From Megamonas hypermegale (lineage in GTDB: Bacteria > Bacillota > Negativicutes > Selenomonadales > Selenomonadaceae): a stretch of DNA of 64,000 nt. Location: assembly GCF_900187035.1 (NCBI RefSeq), contig NZ_LT906446.1, positions 1,116,001-1,180,000 on the forward strand. Reading direction: 5' to 3'. The notes under the pieces are model-generated. The model saw nothing but the letters and a program-made list of their open reading frames with translations. It searched no databases and was not told the DNA's origin. A program made the translations under genes and the position numbers. Positions 25,393 through 35,515 of the stretch are shown piece after piece; position 1 is the first letter of the stretch; the number at the start of each line of letters is the position of its first letter.

Positions 25393-26096
25393 TTGATATA
25401 GATATTTCTAAAGTAAAATTTGATGAAAAAGGACTCGTTCCTGCTATCGTTCAAGAAGCTAACGGCAAAGTAATGATGCTCGCTTATATGAACGAAGAAT
25501 CCCTTAAAAAGACTATTGAAACAGGTTATACTTGGTTTTATAGCCGTTCTCGCCAAAAACTCTGGAACAAAGGCGAAACTTCTGGCAATAAACAATCCGT
25601 CAGCGAAATCTTCTACGATTGCGATGGCGATACATTACTTGTCAAAGTTCATCAGACAGGCATGGCTTGCCATACAGGTACTTACACTTGCTTTACTGAC
25701 CGCCGTCTGTTCCCAGATAGCAAAGACCTCGTTCCAATGGCACAACCACAGGATAATACTTCCATCACAAAAGTATTAAACGATTTATACGCTACAATTA
25801 AAGACCGTCAAATTCACCCTGTAAAAGGCTCTTATACAAATTATCTCTTCCAAGAAGGACAAGATAAAATCCTCAAAAAACTCGGTGAAGAAGCTGTTGA
25901 AACCATCCTCGCTTCTAAAAATATGGATAAAGAAGAAATTCTTTACGAAATGGGCGACCTTTGGTATCACTGCATGGTTTTACTTGCGTTCCACAATATT
26001 ACACCAAACGATTTATTCGCTGAGCTCATGAACAGAAGAAATGGTGGCGAATACCATCGTTTTGGCAAAGAAGTAATAAAGAAAAATAAATCTTAA
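25389..26096 (+). CDS. hisI: Phosphoribosyl-AMP cyclohydrolase / phosphoribosyl-ATP pyrophosphatase fusion
   Basis: Bifunctional HisIE, steps 2 and 3. The N-terminal HisI domain has [33 protein letters not shown] and the metal cysteines of [21 protein letters not shown]; the C-terminal HisE domain (from about residue 125) has [25 protein letters not shown] and [14 protein letters not shown]. 235 residues. Overlaps hisF by four bases. Confidence 0.98.
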   Translation: MIDIDISKVKFDEKGLVPAIVQEANGKVMMLAYMNEESLKKTIETGYTWFYSRSRQKLWNKGETSGNKQSVSEIFYDCDGDTLLVKVHQTGMACHTGTYTCFTDRRLFPDSKDLVPMAQPQDNTSITKVLNDLYATIKDRQIHPVKGSYTNYLFQEGQDKILKKLGEEAVETILASKNMDKEEILYEMGDLWYHCMVLLAFHNITPNDLFAELMNRRNGGEYHRFGKEVIKKNKS

Positions 26097-26114
26097 AGAT
26101 AGGATGAAAATTTT

Positions 26115-26837
26115 ATGTCGCAAGCTAGAATTGATTATATGAAAGAATCGGCATGGAAAAAAAATAACGCAAAAAAAATGCGCCCTATGCCCCCATTTGA
26201 ATTGCCTTATCCTAAAGATGCCGTATTAATTGACCTACCAGAACCAGATTTATTGCCTGACATGAATGTAAATTTTCTCGAAATGGTTGAACTTCGTTCT
26301 ACTCTACGTCAATATGATGATACTGAAAAACTCACACAAAAAGAATTATCGTATCTCCTTTGGTGCACTCAAGGCGTAAAAATGGTGATGCAGACAAAAA
26401 CAGTGCGCAACGTTCCATCAGCTGGTGGTCGCAATGCACTTGAAACATTTTTATACATTCGCCGTGTAGAAAACATCAAACCAGGTCTTTATCGTTTCTT
26501 ACCACTTGAACACAAACTCGTACTTGTTTCTGATAGTGAAGATACTGAAAAAAATATCTGCGGACAATTTTCAACTGCTGGTGTAGCAAATAATGCCGCT
26601 GTCGTATTCATTTGGACAGCCGTTTATGAACGTATGGCTTGTATGTTCGGGGAAAGAGCTTATCGCTATATCCATCTTGATGCTGGACATGCTTGTCAAA
26701 ACCTCTATCTTGCAGCTCAAACAATGAAAATCAAAGTATGTGCACTCGGTGCATTCGATGATGAACAATTAAATAAAAACCTTGGCCTCGATGGAAACGA
26801 ACAATTCGTTGTCTACGGTGCTGGAGTAGGTAAATAA
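26115..26837 (+). CDS. SagB/ThcOx-type nitroreductase-family oxidoreductase
   Basis: FMN-dependent oxidoreductase of the SagB-like branch, 240 residues. ELRSTLRQYDDTEKLTQKELSYLLWCTQGV and VPSAGGRNALETFLYIRRV match the FMN site of these proteins, and HLDAGHACQNLYLAAQTMKIKVCALGAF is the second conserved block. Stand-alone members often have no peptide substrate nearby, as here. Last gene before the terminator at 26842, 18 bases after hisI, so it is in the his operon; a link to histidine metabolism is not established. Confidence 0.85.
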   Translation: MSQARIDYMKESAWKKNNAKKMRPMPPFELPYPKDAVLIDLPEPDLLPDMNVNFLEMVELRSTLRQYDDTEKLTQKELSYLLWCTQGVKMVMQTKTVRNVPSAGGRNALETFLYIRRVENIKPGLYRFLPLEHKLVLVSDSEDTEKNICGQFSTAGVANNAAVVFIWTAVYERMACMFGERAYRYIHLDAGHACQNLYLAAQTMKIKVCALGAFDDEQLNKNLGLDGNEQFVVYGAGVGK

Positions 26838-26841
26838 TTAA

Positions 26842-26885
26842 AAAACGCGCTTAAGCTCGCATACGAAGTTTAAGCGTGTTTTTTT
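26842..26885 (+). terminator. Terminator of the his operon
   Basis: AACGCGCTTAA pairs with TTTAAGCGTGTT around a 14-base loop and is followed by a run of Ts. It comes just after the SagB-type gene. Confidence 0.85.
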
Positions 26886-27007
26886 ATGATGATAACTGGA
26901 TATCAACGTAAAATTCTCATTGCAAATTTTACATTTATAGTATAATATTTATTTAGTATTTACACGAATTTTACATTATGTATATTATATTAGAAAGGGA
27001 GTTTACG

Positions 27008-28699
27008 TTGTTTAATAAGGGGTCATTGTTAAAGATAGCCAATTATTTGCAAAGAATTTGCGATAAGCATTTTAAATTCATGATTACATTGTTTATAATC
27101 AATAGTTTGACAACTGCTTGGTCTTTGTTTGATGAAGAAAAAGCTGATGTTGCTATTGGTTATATTTTTTCTGTATGGTTTGGTTCTTTTGTCATTTCTT
27201 GCTTGATTGACTTATTGCCAAAGCGCTTTTTGCAAAAAATCGTTAAAACTATAATCATTATTCCAGCAGGTTTAATTTTTATTGGTGAATTTTTCACTAT
27301 GTACCGTTATAAAGCTTTAATCGGTACAGGTATCATCAATTCTGCATTGGAAACAAATATGCGCGAAGCTACAGAATTTTTAACAATGTATGTCGGTCTT
27401 TCTGGTTTTCTAGCAATCGTGGCATTAATCGTCATTGGCGTGATTTTATACAGAGTAAATCCATTAAAGAAAATTCATTTGACATATACTGCTAAGAGAA
27501 ATACCATTGCTGCACTCGCTGTAGTCAGTGTTTTTTATACAATTAGAATGTTTACCGTTTATACTGATTTCATGTGGGATGATGTCTTGCCTATTCAGCG
27601 TGTTTACGCTTCAACTTCTGTAGCCGTTCGCAATATGCAAGCTTACCATGATTTATCTTCACAAGTTAACAGTAATGTAACACTAACTGAAAATAACAGT
27701 AAAATTAAAAATATCGTTTTCATCTTAGGCGAATCTACTAACCGCAATCACATGCACCTTTATGGCTATTATTTACCAAATACGCCAAATCTTGATGCTT
27801 TAAATAAAAAAGGTGAACTCAGCGTATTCACTGATTGTATCAGTCCTCATTCTACAACAATTGCTGTACTCAGCAAATTATTCACTTTCTGTGATTATGA
27901 ATCTGATAAAGAATGGTTCCACTATAACAATTTAATTGACGTAATGAATGCCGCTGGTTATAAGACTTATTGGCTTTCCAACCAAGAAACATCTGGCATT
28001 TGGGGCAATGTAGCTCAAATTTATGCTACACACAGTGATGTAAGTGCATTTACTCGCATTCGTGATTCTCGTGAAGATTACGGCATTGAAGATGGCGAAT
28101 TATTCCCATTAATTGATGATGCTATTGCTCATCGCAGCGAAGACAGAAACTTCTATGTAATCCATTTAATGGGCGGTCACGGTCTTTATTACAACCGTTT
28201 CCCATATAGCTTCAGCAAGTTCTCTAAAGATGATATTCAATTGCCAATATCTGATGGTAAAAAAGAAATCGTAGCACAGTATGATAATGCTCTTTATTAC
28301 AATGATTATATTGTAAGCAGCATCATTGATAAATTCCGCGATAGTGAAACACTTGTAATTTATGTACCTGACCATGGTGAAGCTGTATATGATGAAGGTG
28401 AAGATATGTCCGGTCATATTGAAGAAAATCCCACACATCATATGATTGAAATACCTGTTATTATGTGGGCATCAGATAAATTCAAAGCAAAATATCCAGA
28501 AAAATGGGCACAGATACAAAACGCTGTAAAACGTCCATACATGACAGATGATATGATTCATACAGTCTTGGATATTGCTGATATTAAAACAGCTGAATTC
28601 GACCCAACAAAGAGCATTATAAACGATGCTTTCAATGACAAACGCGTTCGTATTTTTGATGGTTTAAATTACGATACTGAAATCAAAGACAAACGTTAA
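27008..28699 (+). CDS. Phosphoethanolamine-transferase-like membrane sulfatase (EptA/CptA type)
   Basis: Inner-membrane enzyme expected to move phosphoethanolamine from PE to lipid A, LPS core or another envelope glycan. Five N-terminal membrane helices are followed by a periplasmic alkaline-phosphatase-fold domain: FILGESTNRNHMHLYGYY holds the nucleophile Ser/Thr, then DCISPHSTTIAVL, HLMGGHGLYYNRFP and YVPDHGEAVYDEGEDMSGH with metal-binding Asp/His residues. About 563 residues. The TTG at 27008 has GGGAG six bases upstream; the frame is open ten codons further (ATG at 26978) without a ribosome site. Single-gene unit between two terminators. Acceptor substrate not determined. Confidence 0.87.
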   Translation: MFNKGSLLKIANYLQRICDKHFKFMITLFIINSLTTAWSLFDEEKADVAIGYIFSVWFGSFVISCLIDLLPKRFLQKIVKTIIIIPAGLIFIGEFFTMYRYKALIGTGIINSALETNMREATEFLTMYVGLSGFLAIVALIVIGVILYRVNPLKKIHLTYTAKRNTIAALAVVSVFYTIRMFTVYTDFMWDDVLPIQRVYASTSVAVRNMQAYHDLSSQVNSNVTLTENNSKIKNIVFILGESTNRNHMHLYGYYLPNTPNLDALNKKGELSVFTDCISPHSTTIAVLSKLFTFCDYESDKEWFHYNNLIDVMNAAGYKTYWLSNQETSGIWGNVAQIYATHSDVSAFTRIRDSREDYGIEDGELFPLIDDAIAHRSEDRNFYVIHLMGGHGLYYNRFPYSFSKFSKDDIQLPISDGKKEIVAQYDNALYYNDYIVSSIIDKFRDSETLVIYVPDHGEAVYDEGEDMSGHIEENPTHHMIEIPVIMWASDKFKAKYPEKWAQIQNAVKRPYMTDDMIHTVLDIADIKTAEFDPTKSIINDAFNDKRVRIFDGLNYDTEIKDKR

Positions 28700-28719
28700 T
28701 TTAAAAGCAAAATTAATAA

Positions 28720-28745
28720 GGCTAGAAACTAAAAAGTTTCTAGCC
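28720..28745. terminator. Bidirectional terminator between convergent genes
   Basis: GGCTAGAAACT and AGTTTCTAGCC form a perfect 11-bp stem with a four-base loop. T-rich stretches follow on the plus strand and A/T-rich sequence on the other side. Confidence 0.85.
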
Positions 28746-28756
28746 CTTTCTTTTTC

Positions 28757-30361
28757 TTATTTTTTATTGTCTTCTTTGCCTTTAGCCGGTTCAATATTGA
28801 GTTTATAGCCTTTGATAGTATTTCTATGCATTACAGAAATTACCTTTTCAGCAATATCTTTTGGCACTTCTACAAATGTGAATTTATCATAAATATTAAT
28901 AACACCGATGATACTTCCTGGAATGTCAACTTCTGAAGCAAAGCTACGTACAATATCTTGTGGACGAATTCCCTGTTTACGTCCTATATTGAGGAAAAGA
29001 CGAACCATTCCTGGTGCACCACCAGTATTTTCAAATCGTTCATCAAGCGGTTTATCATCTTTTTCTTTAACGCCTTCAATAGAAAGTTGCAATGCTGCAG
29101 CTGCTATATCTACATAATCATATCCTTCATTAGCAATATCAGAAATAATCATATGGTAATCAGCATAGGTATTGTTATTCAAAGTTTTAAGTAAACGTTC
29201 TTTTATTGCTTCACGTTGGCGTTCGATAACATCAGCAGGTGTTGGCAATTCACCGCGTATCATGCGGGATTTTGTCATGCGTTCAATTGATTTGAGCTGA
29301 CGATATTCCTTCGGTTCAATAAATGTAACAGCTATACCAGTACGACCTGCTCTACCTGTACGACCGATACGGTGTACATAAGATTCTGGGTCTTGTGGTA
29401 TATCAAAGTTTATAACATGGCTAATATCATCAATATCAATACCACGCGCTGCAACATCAGTTGCTATGAGGATTTCCAATTTACCTTCGCGGAAACGACG
29501 CATAACTCTATCGCGTTGTGCTTGGCTCATATCACCATGCAAACTGCCTACCATATAGCCACGTACTTGTAAAGATGCCTGCAAATCATCTACATTTTTC
29601 TTAGTGCGACAGAAAATAATATATTTCCCGCTGTCTTCGATATCGAGTACACGGCAAAGACCTTCGAATTTATCGCGTGTTTCAAAATAAAGCTGGTCAA
29701 CAGATGGAACAGTAATCTGTTCTCTACTAATCATGACTTTTTTAGGGTCATTCATGTATTTTCTAGCAAGTTTTTCAATCGGTGCTGGCATTGTCGCTGA
29801 GAATAATAAAGTCTGTCTATCTTCTTTTTGCGCTAAATTAGACATGATTTCTTCAATATCTTCAATAAAACCCATGTCTAACATTTCATCAGCTTCATCT
29901 AATATAAGTGTTTTTACATGGTCAAGTTTTATCGTATTGCGACGAATGTGGTCAATGAGTCTACCAGGAGTACCAACAACAATTTTTACACCAAAACGCA
30001 AAGCACGAATTTGACGGTCAATCATTTGTCCACCATAAACTGGTAGAGTCTTCACTTTCTTGTATTTACCAATCTTATTAAATTCTTCTGCAATTTGAAT
30101 AGCAAGCTCGCGAGTAGGTGTCAATACTAACGCTTGAATATACTTATTTTTTTCATCAATCTGTTCGATTGTCGGTATACCAAATGCTGCTGTTTTACCT
30201 GTACCAGTCTGTGCTTGTCCAATAACATCATGACCTTCTAGTGCTAAAGGTATAGTTTTAGCCTGTATTGGTGATGGCTCTTCAAATCCCATATCTTTTA
30301 CAGCATTTAATACCTTTTTACTCAACTGCATATCTTCAAATTTAATAATATTTTCTTCCAA
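28757..30361 (-). CDS. DEAD-box RNA helicase with DbpA-type RNA-binding domain
   Basis: ATP-dependent RNA helicase, 534 residues. Helicase core with Q motif (EEPSPIQAKTIPLAL), Walker A AQTGTGKTAAFG, PTRELAIQ, DEAD box LILDEADEMLDMGF, SAT motif LLFSATMP, and YVHRIGRTGRAGRTG. The C-terminal about 80 residues (VRLFLNIGRKQGIRPQDIV ... FTFVEVP) are a DbpA-like RNA-recognition domain, so it resembles DeaD/CsdA-type proteins acting in ribosome assembly or cold adaptation. The start is TTG with GGAGG eight bases upstream. Monocistronic. Confidence 0.95.
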   Translation of the reverse strand: MEENIIKFEDMQLSKKVLNAVKDMGFEEPSPIQAKTIPLALEGHDVIGQAQTGTGKTAAFGIPTIEQIDEKNKYIQALVLTPTRELAIQIAEEFNKIGKYKKVKTLPVYGGQMIDRQIRALRFGVKIVVGTPGRLIDHIRRNTIKLDHVKTLILDEADEMLDMGFIEDIEEIMSNLAQKEDRQTLLFSATMPAPIEKLARKYMNDPKKVMISREQITVPSVDQLYFETRDKFEGLCRVLDIEDSGKYIIFCRTKKNVDDLQASLQVRGYMVGSLHGDMSQAQRDRVMRRFREGKLEILIATDVAARGIDIDDISHVINFDIPQDPESYVHRIGRTGRAGRTGIAVTFIEPKEYRQLKSIERMTKSRMIRGELPTPADVIERQREAIKERLLKTLNNNTYADYHMIISDIANEGYDYVDIAAAALQLSIEGVKEKDDKPLDERFENTGGAPGMVRLFLNIGRKQGIRPQDIVRSFASEVDIPGSIIGVINIYDKFTFVEVPKDIAEKVISVMHRNTIKGYKLNIEPAKGKEDNKK

Positions 30362-30421
30362 AAAGAAATCCTCCTATAAAACAAATACAAATAATACTAA
30401 TTCTATTAATAAATATTTTAA

Positions 30422-30487
30422 AGCCATAGAACAACTTTATATCATCTTCAATTATAAATCTGAATAAATATAAAGTGTTCTACGGCT
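30422..30487 (-). terminator. Long hairpin after cinA (probable terminator)
   Basis: AGCCATAGAACAACTTTATA (30422-) pairs with ATATAAAGTGTTCTACGGCT (30468-30487) over about 20 positions with one bulge and one wobble. On the minus strand it is followed by TTTAAAATATTTATT. It lies in the 196-base gap between cinA and the helicase gene; otherwise the gap only shows AT-rich sequence and the helicase ribosome site. Confidence 0.5.
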
Positions 30488-30557
30488 ATATTAATGTTTA
30501 TTAACACATATAATAGTATATTATTTGATTAAGTTCAATACATTTATGAAATTAGTT

Positions 30558-31808
30558 CTATAATTTATCATGTTCCATAATATAATGACGAAGCATAGAT
30601 AATGCTTGCTGAGTTGCTCTATAGCGAATTTGGTCTCTTTCCCCAGAAAAGTAATTTTCAGTAACCTTTGTGCCATATTTTCCTGCAACAGCAATATATA
30701 CAAGCCCCACTGGTTTTTCCTTACTGCCACCAGTAGGCCCAGCTATGCCCGTTATACCTATACCGAGATTAGCTTCCATCAACTGCATAATACCTTCCGC
30801 CATTTGACCTGCAACTTCAGCACATACAGCACCTTTTGACTTCAATAAATTCTCATCTACACATAAAAATTTCATTTTAATATCATTGCTATATGTCACA
30901 ACACTACCATCTAGATAAGCTGAACTACCTGGTATAGAAGTCAAACGCTGAGATAACATACCACCAGTACATGATTCAGCACATGCAACCTTCAAACAAT
31001 TATCTTTTAATAATTTGGCAACTACTTGTTCCATTTTTTCATCATCAATAGAATAAATATATTTGCCAACGCGCTCACGAATTTTAGCTTCCATTTCTTC
31101 GATTAAAATTTCAGCTTGCTCTCTCGTATCTGCTTTTGCTGTAATACGAATAATTACACCAGCTGGGCGAATTAAAAGAGCTAAAGTTGGATTTGATTGA
31201 GCTAAGATTAAATCTTTAATTTTAGTTTCCAGTAAAGATTCACCAAGACCCATTGTATTTAATACTTTAGAAACAATAACGTGTTTAAAGCCAAATTTAC
31301 GTTTTAAAAATGGCTTCAAGCTGCGTTCAAACATATCTTTCATTTCGCTTGGTGGTCCTGGCAAATTTATTAAATATTTGCCATTGTTCTCTAAAACAAC
31401 ACCAGAAGCAATTCCATTATAATTCAAAAATACTTCTGCACCTTCTGGCAATATTACTTGACGCATATTGTTTTCAGTCCAAGTCACATGACGTTGTATA
31501 AATTTTTCTTCCATACGACGCTTACTTTCTTCATGTACTTTCATTTTTCGACCAAAAATTTCTGCTGATACCTCTTTAGTAATATCGCCTTGTGTTGGAC
31601 CAAGACCTCCTGAAGTGATAACTATATCCGCACGTGATAACGCATGTTCAAGCACAGCTTTCATGCGGTCATGATTATCTCCTACAGTTGTTTGATAAAG
31701 TACATCAAAACCTAAATCATTAAGACGAGATGACATATATGCAGCATTTGTATTGACAATCTGTCCTAGTAAAAGTTCACTGCCTGTAGTTACAATTTCA
31801 ACTATCAT
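30558..31808 (-). CDS. cinA: CinA family protein (competence/damage-inducible; NMN deamidase domain)
   Basis: Two-domain protein, 416 residues. The N-terminal MoCo-biosynthesis-like domain (VEIVTTGSELLLGQIVNTNAAYM, TSGGLGPTQGDIT, LPGPPSEM) and the C-terminal PncC domain (CAESCTGGMLSQRLTSIPGSS, GVGITGIAGP-type GITGIAGPTGG) together hydrolyse pyridine nucleotide breakdown products such as NMN. It lies 22 bases downstream of rimO on the same strand, so it shares its transcript. Confidence 0.96.
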   Translation of the reverse strand: MIVEIVTTGSELLLGQIVNTNAAYMSSRLNDLGFDVLYQTTVGDNHDRMKAVLEHALSRADIVITSGGLGPTQGDITKEVSAEIFGRKMKVHEESKRRMEEKFIQRHVTWTENNMRQVILPEGAEVFLNYNGIASGVVLENNGKYLINLPGPPSEMKDMFERSLKPFLKRKFGFKHVIVSKVLNTMGLGESLLETKIKDLILAQSNPTLALLIRPAGVIIRITAKADTREQAEILIEEMEAKIRERVGKYIYSIDDEKMEQVVAKLLKDNCLKVACAESCTGGMLSQRLTSIPGSSAYLDGSVVTYSNDIKMKFLCVDENLLKSKGAVCAEVAGQMAEGIMQLMEANLGIGITGIAGPTGGSKEKPVGLVYIAVAGKYGTKVTENYFSGERDQIRYRATQQALSMLRHYIMEHDKL

Positions 31809-31830
31809 AAAAATTTCCTCTCAGCTTTAA

Positions 31831-33165
31831 TTATTCTTCTACTCGTTCACCGACAACATCATAATCGAAACCTTGTAAAATTCTTACTTTAACGATATCA
31901 CCTGGCTGGCTAACATCATCACCTTCAATGAACACTTGTCCATCAACATCTGGTGCTTCGCGATAAGAACGACCATATGCAATATGTTGCTTATCATCAC
32001 GTCCTTCAATCAATACATCAACGATTTTACCTTCCATAGAGATATTGATTGTTTCAGAAATTTTGCTCTGTAAACTCATCAAATCATGGTAACGTTCTTG
32101 CATGATATCTTCTGGAACTTGGTTTGGCATATCGTAAGCTGGTGTTCCTTCTTCACGTGAATATGAGAAAATGCCTACTTTATCAAAGTGCTGTTTTTCT
32201 AAGAAATCACGCAATGAAGCATATTGGGAAGCCGTTTCTCCTGGGAAACCAACGATAAAGCTAGAGCGAATTACTACTCCCGGTATACGTTTACGCAATT
32301 TATCAAGCAAAGTTTCAATGCTTTCACGTGTATCACTGCGACGCATGCTTCTCAAAACTGCATTATGTGCATGTTGAAGCGGTAAATCTACATAATTACA
32401 GATTTTTTCTTCGCTAGCTATTAAATCAATTAATTCATCAGTAAAAGTATGTGGATAAGCGTATTGAATGCGCAACCATTTTACTTTATCAATCTTAACG
32501 AGTTCTTTTAAAAGTTCGACAAGTGATGGTTTGCCATAGATATCTTGACCGTAATACGTAGTATCCTGTGCAATGATATTGAATTCTTTTACACCTTTTT
32601 CAGCCAAACGTTCTACTTCTTGCTTGATATCTTCTATTGTACGGCTGCGATAATTACCGCGTACATATGGAATTGCACAGTATGCACAGCGATGATTACA
32701 ACCTTCAGCGATTTTTATATACGCTGTATAAAATGGTGTTGTATAAATACGCGGTGATGCTGCTGTATAAATTTCCTTGGACTCACCTGTGATGAGCACG
32801 CGTTTATGTTCATTTATAGTTGCGTTTACAGCTTCCATAATGCGACTCCAAGCGCCAGTACCTACGATAGCATCAACTTCTGGAAATTCTTTTAACAATT
32901 CTTCTCCATAGCGTTGACCCATGCAACCAGCGATAATCAATGAACGACATTTTCCATTTTGTTTGTATTCAGCCATGTTTAAAACTGTTGTAATGGACTC
33001 TTCTTTTGCTGATTGAATGAATGTACATGTATTTACAATTAAAATATCTGCTTTTTCTGGTTCTGGTGTCAATTCAATATTATTTTCTGCCAAAATTCCT
33101 AACATTACTTCTGTATCAACTAAATTCTTTGAACAACCCAGGCTTATAAAACCTGCTTTTAACAT
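31831..33165 (-). CDS. rimO: Ribosomal protein S12 methylthiotransferase
   Basis: Radical-SAM enzyme that methylthiolates an aspartate of ribosomal protein S12. N-terminal [4Fe-4S] domain with SLGCSKNLVDTEVMLG and NTCTFIQSAKEES, the radical-SAM motif CNHRCAYCAIPYVRGNYRSR, and a C-terminal TRAM domain. The SLGCSKN motif and residue pattern favour RimO over MiaB. The ATG at 33165 has GGGAGAG upstream and fits family starts; the ATG at 33192 has none. Lies between the substrate-binding protein and cinA. Confidence 0.96.
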   Translation of the reverse strand: MLKAGFISLGCSKNLVDTEVMLGILAENNIELTPEPEKADILIVNTCTFIQSAKEESITTVLNMAEYKQNGKCRSLIIAGCMGQRYGEELLKEFPEVDAIVGTGAWSRIMEAVNATINEHKRVLITGESKEIYTAASPRIYTTPFYTAYIKIAEGCNHRCAYCAIPYVRGNYRSRTIEDIKQEVERLAEKGVKEFNIIAQDTTYYGQDIYGKPSLVELLKELVKIDKVKWLRIQYAYPHTFTDELIDLIASEEKICNYVDLPLQHAHNAVLRSMRRSDTRESIETLLDKLRKRIPGVVIRSSFIVGFPGETASQYASLRDFLEKQHFDKVGIFSYSREEGTPAYDMPNQVPEDIMQERYHDLMSLQSKISETINISMEGKIVDVLIEGRDDKQHIAYGRSYREAPDVDGQVFIEGDDVSQPGDIVKVRILQGFDYDVVGERVEE

Positions 33166-33198
33166 AAAACCACTCTCCCTATTCCTCTTCATTTTATT

Positions 33199-34236
33199 TT
33201 AATTAGCCAATCGTATTTCCTTTACCCATTTGTCTAAAAATATCTTTTTATTGATACTATCCAATTCAGTATATTTTTCTAAAAATGATATATTTTTACC
33301 TGCAAATTCTTTATAAGTCAATGAACTATAATTTGTTGGCACATAATAATATTGATGATGTTGTAATTCCATTTGAACATTATCACCTAAGAGCCATTTT
33401 ACAAAATCATTAGCTTCATTTTGTTGCTTACTCGTTGATACTATACCCACAGCAGTTAATTGATAAGTCGTTCCATCTTCAGGATAAATAATAGTCAATG
33501 GATAACCATCATGAATATATCGCAATGTTTCACTTTGCACAGCTATGGCTACATCAGCTTCTGTCATACCTACCATACGTACTGGCGTAGATAAATATTT
33601 TGCATATCTAGTCACTTTTTGATGTATATTCTTTAAAATTGTAAAAGTATGTACATCACCTTTATTTTCTATTAAAGAATATAAAACATTACTACTAGCA
33701 GATGCAACTGTAAAATCAGTCATTGCTATTTTTATCTGTGGAAACTGTGATAATTCATCCCAACTTGTCGGTATATACCAATTATTTTTTACATAATCTA
33801 CATTATAACAAAATACAATTGGGTCATACCAAATGCCAATCCATTGATTTGTTGGACTTTTGAATTTATCTGCAACGATGTCTTCTTGTTCAGAGATATT
33901 GCCCGCTAAAACACCTTTTTGGGCAAATTTTTCCAATAATTTTGAATCGGCTATAATCAAATCAGCATCATTTTCACTGTTCATCTTTTGCTCTAATTCA
34001 TCTGAATTCATCATCACAAAATTTATCTTAACGCTGTCTTCTTTTTGATATTGTTCAGCGATAATCATTGCCATATCAGCAGGCATTGTCGTATAAGCTG
34101 TTAATGTTTTAGTAACAGGTACAAATTTTTCATCCTGATTTTTCTGTCCTACAATTTGCGTTGTATATAGTAACATTGCCAATATTACAAATAAAACACA
34201 TAGCCCTACTAATAATAATGGTATATAACGACGCAT
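33199..34236 (-). CDS. Membrane-anchored extracellular solute-binding protein (orphan)
   Basis: 345 residues: an N-terminal membrane anchor (IPLLLVGLCVLFVILAMLLY) without a lipobox cysteine, then a periplasmic-binding-protein fold of the Fe3+/polyamine/thiosulfate type. Visible family pieces are DADLIIADSKLLEKFAQKGVL, WIGIWYDPIVFCYNVDYVK, PTSWDELSQFPQIKIAM and NEANDFVKWLLGD. No ABC permease or ATPase is adjacent; it precedes rimO by 34 bases. It may serve a transporter elsewhere or act as a sensor. Ligand unknown. Confidence 0.82.
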   Translation of the reverse strand: MRRYIPLLLVGLCVLFVILAMLLYTTQIVGQKNQDEKFVPVTKTLTAYTTMPADMAMIIAEQYQKEDSVKINFVMMNSDELEQKMNSENDADLIIADSKLLEKFAQKGVLAGNISEQEDIVADKFKSPTNQWIGIWYDPIVFCYNVDYVKNNWYIPTSWDELSQFPQIKIAMTDFTVASASSNVLYSLIENKGDVHTFTILKNIHQKVTRYAKYLSTPVRMVGMTEADVAIAVQSETLRYIHDGYPLTIIYPEDGTTYQLTAVGIVSTSKQQNEANDFVKWLLGDNVQMELQHHQYYYVPTNYSSLTYKEFAGKNISFLEKYTELDSINKKIFLDKWVKEIRLAN

Positions 34237-34261
34237 ATTTTCACCTGCCTATATATTTCAT

Positions 34262-34296
34262 AAAAAACAGGCAATCATAACTTGACTGCCTGTTTA
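34262..34296 (-). terminator. Terminator after ftsZ
   Basis: AAACAGGCAGTCA and TGATTGCCTGTTT on the minus strand form a 13-pair stem with one wobble, followed by TTTTT. It separates the division cluster from the downstream rimO-cinA unit. Confidence 0.85.
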
Positions 34297-34316
34297 TATA
34301 TTTTGCCGCCATTCAC

Positions 34317-35372
34317 TTATTTTCTCATCCAACGAGGTAAATCTGGGAAATCTCCAAATTCACTTTCATTGCTTGGTTGTTTAGGTAATGATGGAAATTC
34401 TGGTACATCTTCTGCACCATCTTCATCAAAGCCAGTAGCTATTACAGTTATTCTAACTGTATCTTCTAATGTTTCATCAATAGCTGTACCGAAAATGATA
34501 TTAGCATCTTCATGAGCTGCACCACTGATAATTTCAGAAGCTTCACTTATCTGCATCAAGCCAAGATTTGGTCCACCTGTAACGTTGTACAATATAGCTT
34601 TTGCACCTTGAATAGATGTTTCCAACAATGGACTATTTACAGCAATTTTAGCTGCATCCACAGCTGCATTATCGCCATGACCTTCACCAATACCCATAAG
34701 AGCAGAACCTGCATTGCTCATAACAGTTTTAACATCGGCAAAGTCTAAGTTTATAATGCCTGGAACAGTTATAAGGTCAGATATACCTTGCACACCTTGG
34801 CGCAATACATCATCGGCAATGCGGAAAGCATCTATCATTGATGTCTTTTTATCAATGATATCAAGCAAACGGTCGTTTGGAATTGTGATTAAAGTATCTA
34901 CATTAGCTTTTAAATTTTTAATACCTGCTTCAGCTTGTTTTAAACGCTTTTTACCTTCAAACATAAAAGGACGTGTAACAACACCTACAGTCAAAGCACC
35001 AACTTCACGAGCACATTCAGCTACAATTGGAGCACCACCTGTACCTGTTCCGCCACCCATACCAGCTGTAACGAAAATCATGTCTGCCCCCTGTAAAGCT
35101 TTCATGATATCATCACGGTTTTCTTGAGCTGCTTTTTCACCAACTTCTGGTCTTGCACCTGCACCAAGTCCACGAGTTAATTTTTCGCCAATTTGTATGC
35201 GATTTTGTGCCATTGCATGTACTAATGCCTGAGCGTCTGTATTTATTGCTACAAATTCTACACCTTTCAAACCAGATGCAATCATTCTATTAACAGCGTT
35301 ATTTCCACCGCCACCTACGCCAACTACCTTTATTTTGGCGATAGGCTCCATCTCTTGGTCCAATTCAAACAC
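34317..35372 (-). CDS. ftsZ: Cell division protein FtsZ
   Basis: Tubulin-like GTPase that forms the Z-ring. [16 protein letters not shown], the tubulin signature [28 protein letters not shown] and [22 protein letters not shown] are all intact. The C-terminus LPRWMRK fits the conserved tail that binds FtsA/SepF. About 351 residues. I chose the GTG at 35372 because GGAGG lies eight bases upstream and the predicted start [17 protein letters not shown] fits Firmicute FtsZ; the ATG at 35387 lies inside the ribosome site. Last gene of the dcw cluster; no ftsA beside it. Confidence 0.97.
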   Translation of the reverse strand: MFELDQEMEPIAKIKVVGVGGGGNNAVNRMIASGLKGVEFVAINTDAQALVHAMAQNRIQIGEKLTRGLGAGARPEVGEKAAQENRDDIMKALQGADMIFVTAGMGGGTGTGGAPIVAECAREVGALTVGVVTRPFMFEGKKRLKQAEAGIKNLKANVDTLITIPNDRLLDIIDKKTSMIDAFRIADDVLRQGVQGISDLITVPGIINLDFADVKTVMSNAGSALMGIGEGHGDNAAVDAAKIAVNSPLLETSIQGAKAILYNVTGGPNLGLMQISEASEIISGAAHEDANIIFGTAIDETLEDTVRITVIATGFDEDGAEDVPEFPSLPKQPSNESEFGDFPDLPRWMRK

Positions 35373-35515
35373 TATAGTAACCTCCATTACCCATTATTTT
35401 AAATCAATATGATATTATTTCAGAAATAATTTACTTAATCATTATTTGCTTAATTATTAATTATATACCAAAATAAACATTTAGCCAATATTTTAGTATG
35501 TTATTTACTGAACAA

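Noticed and set aside
30521-30730. 69-codon minus-strand frame overlapping the cinA end
   Set aside because: It lies in another frame of cinA and its peptide looks like out-of-frame coding sequence.
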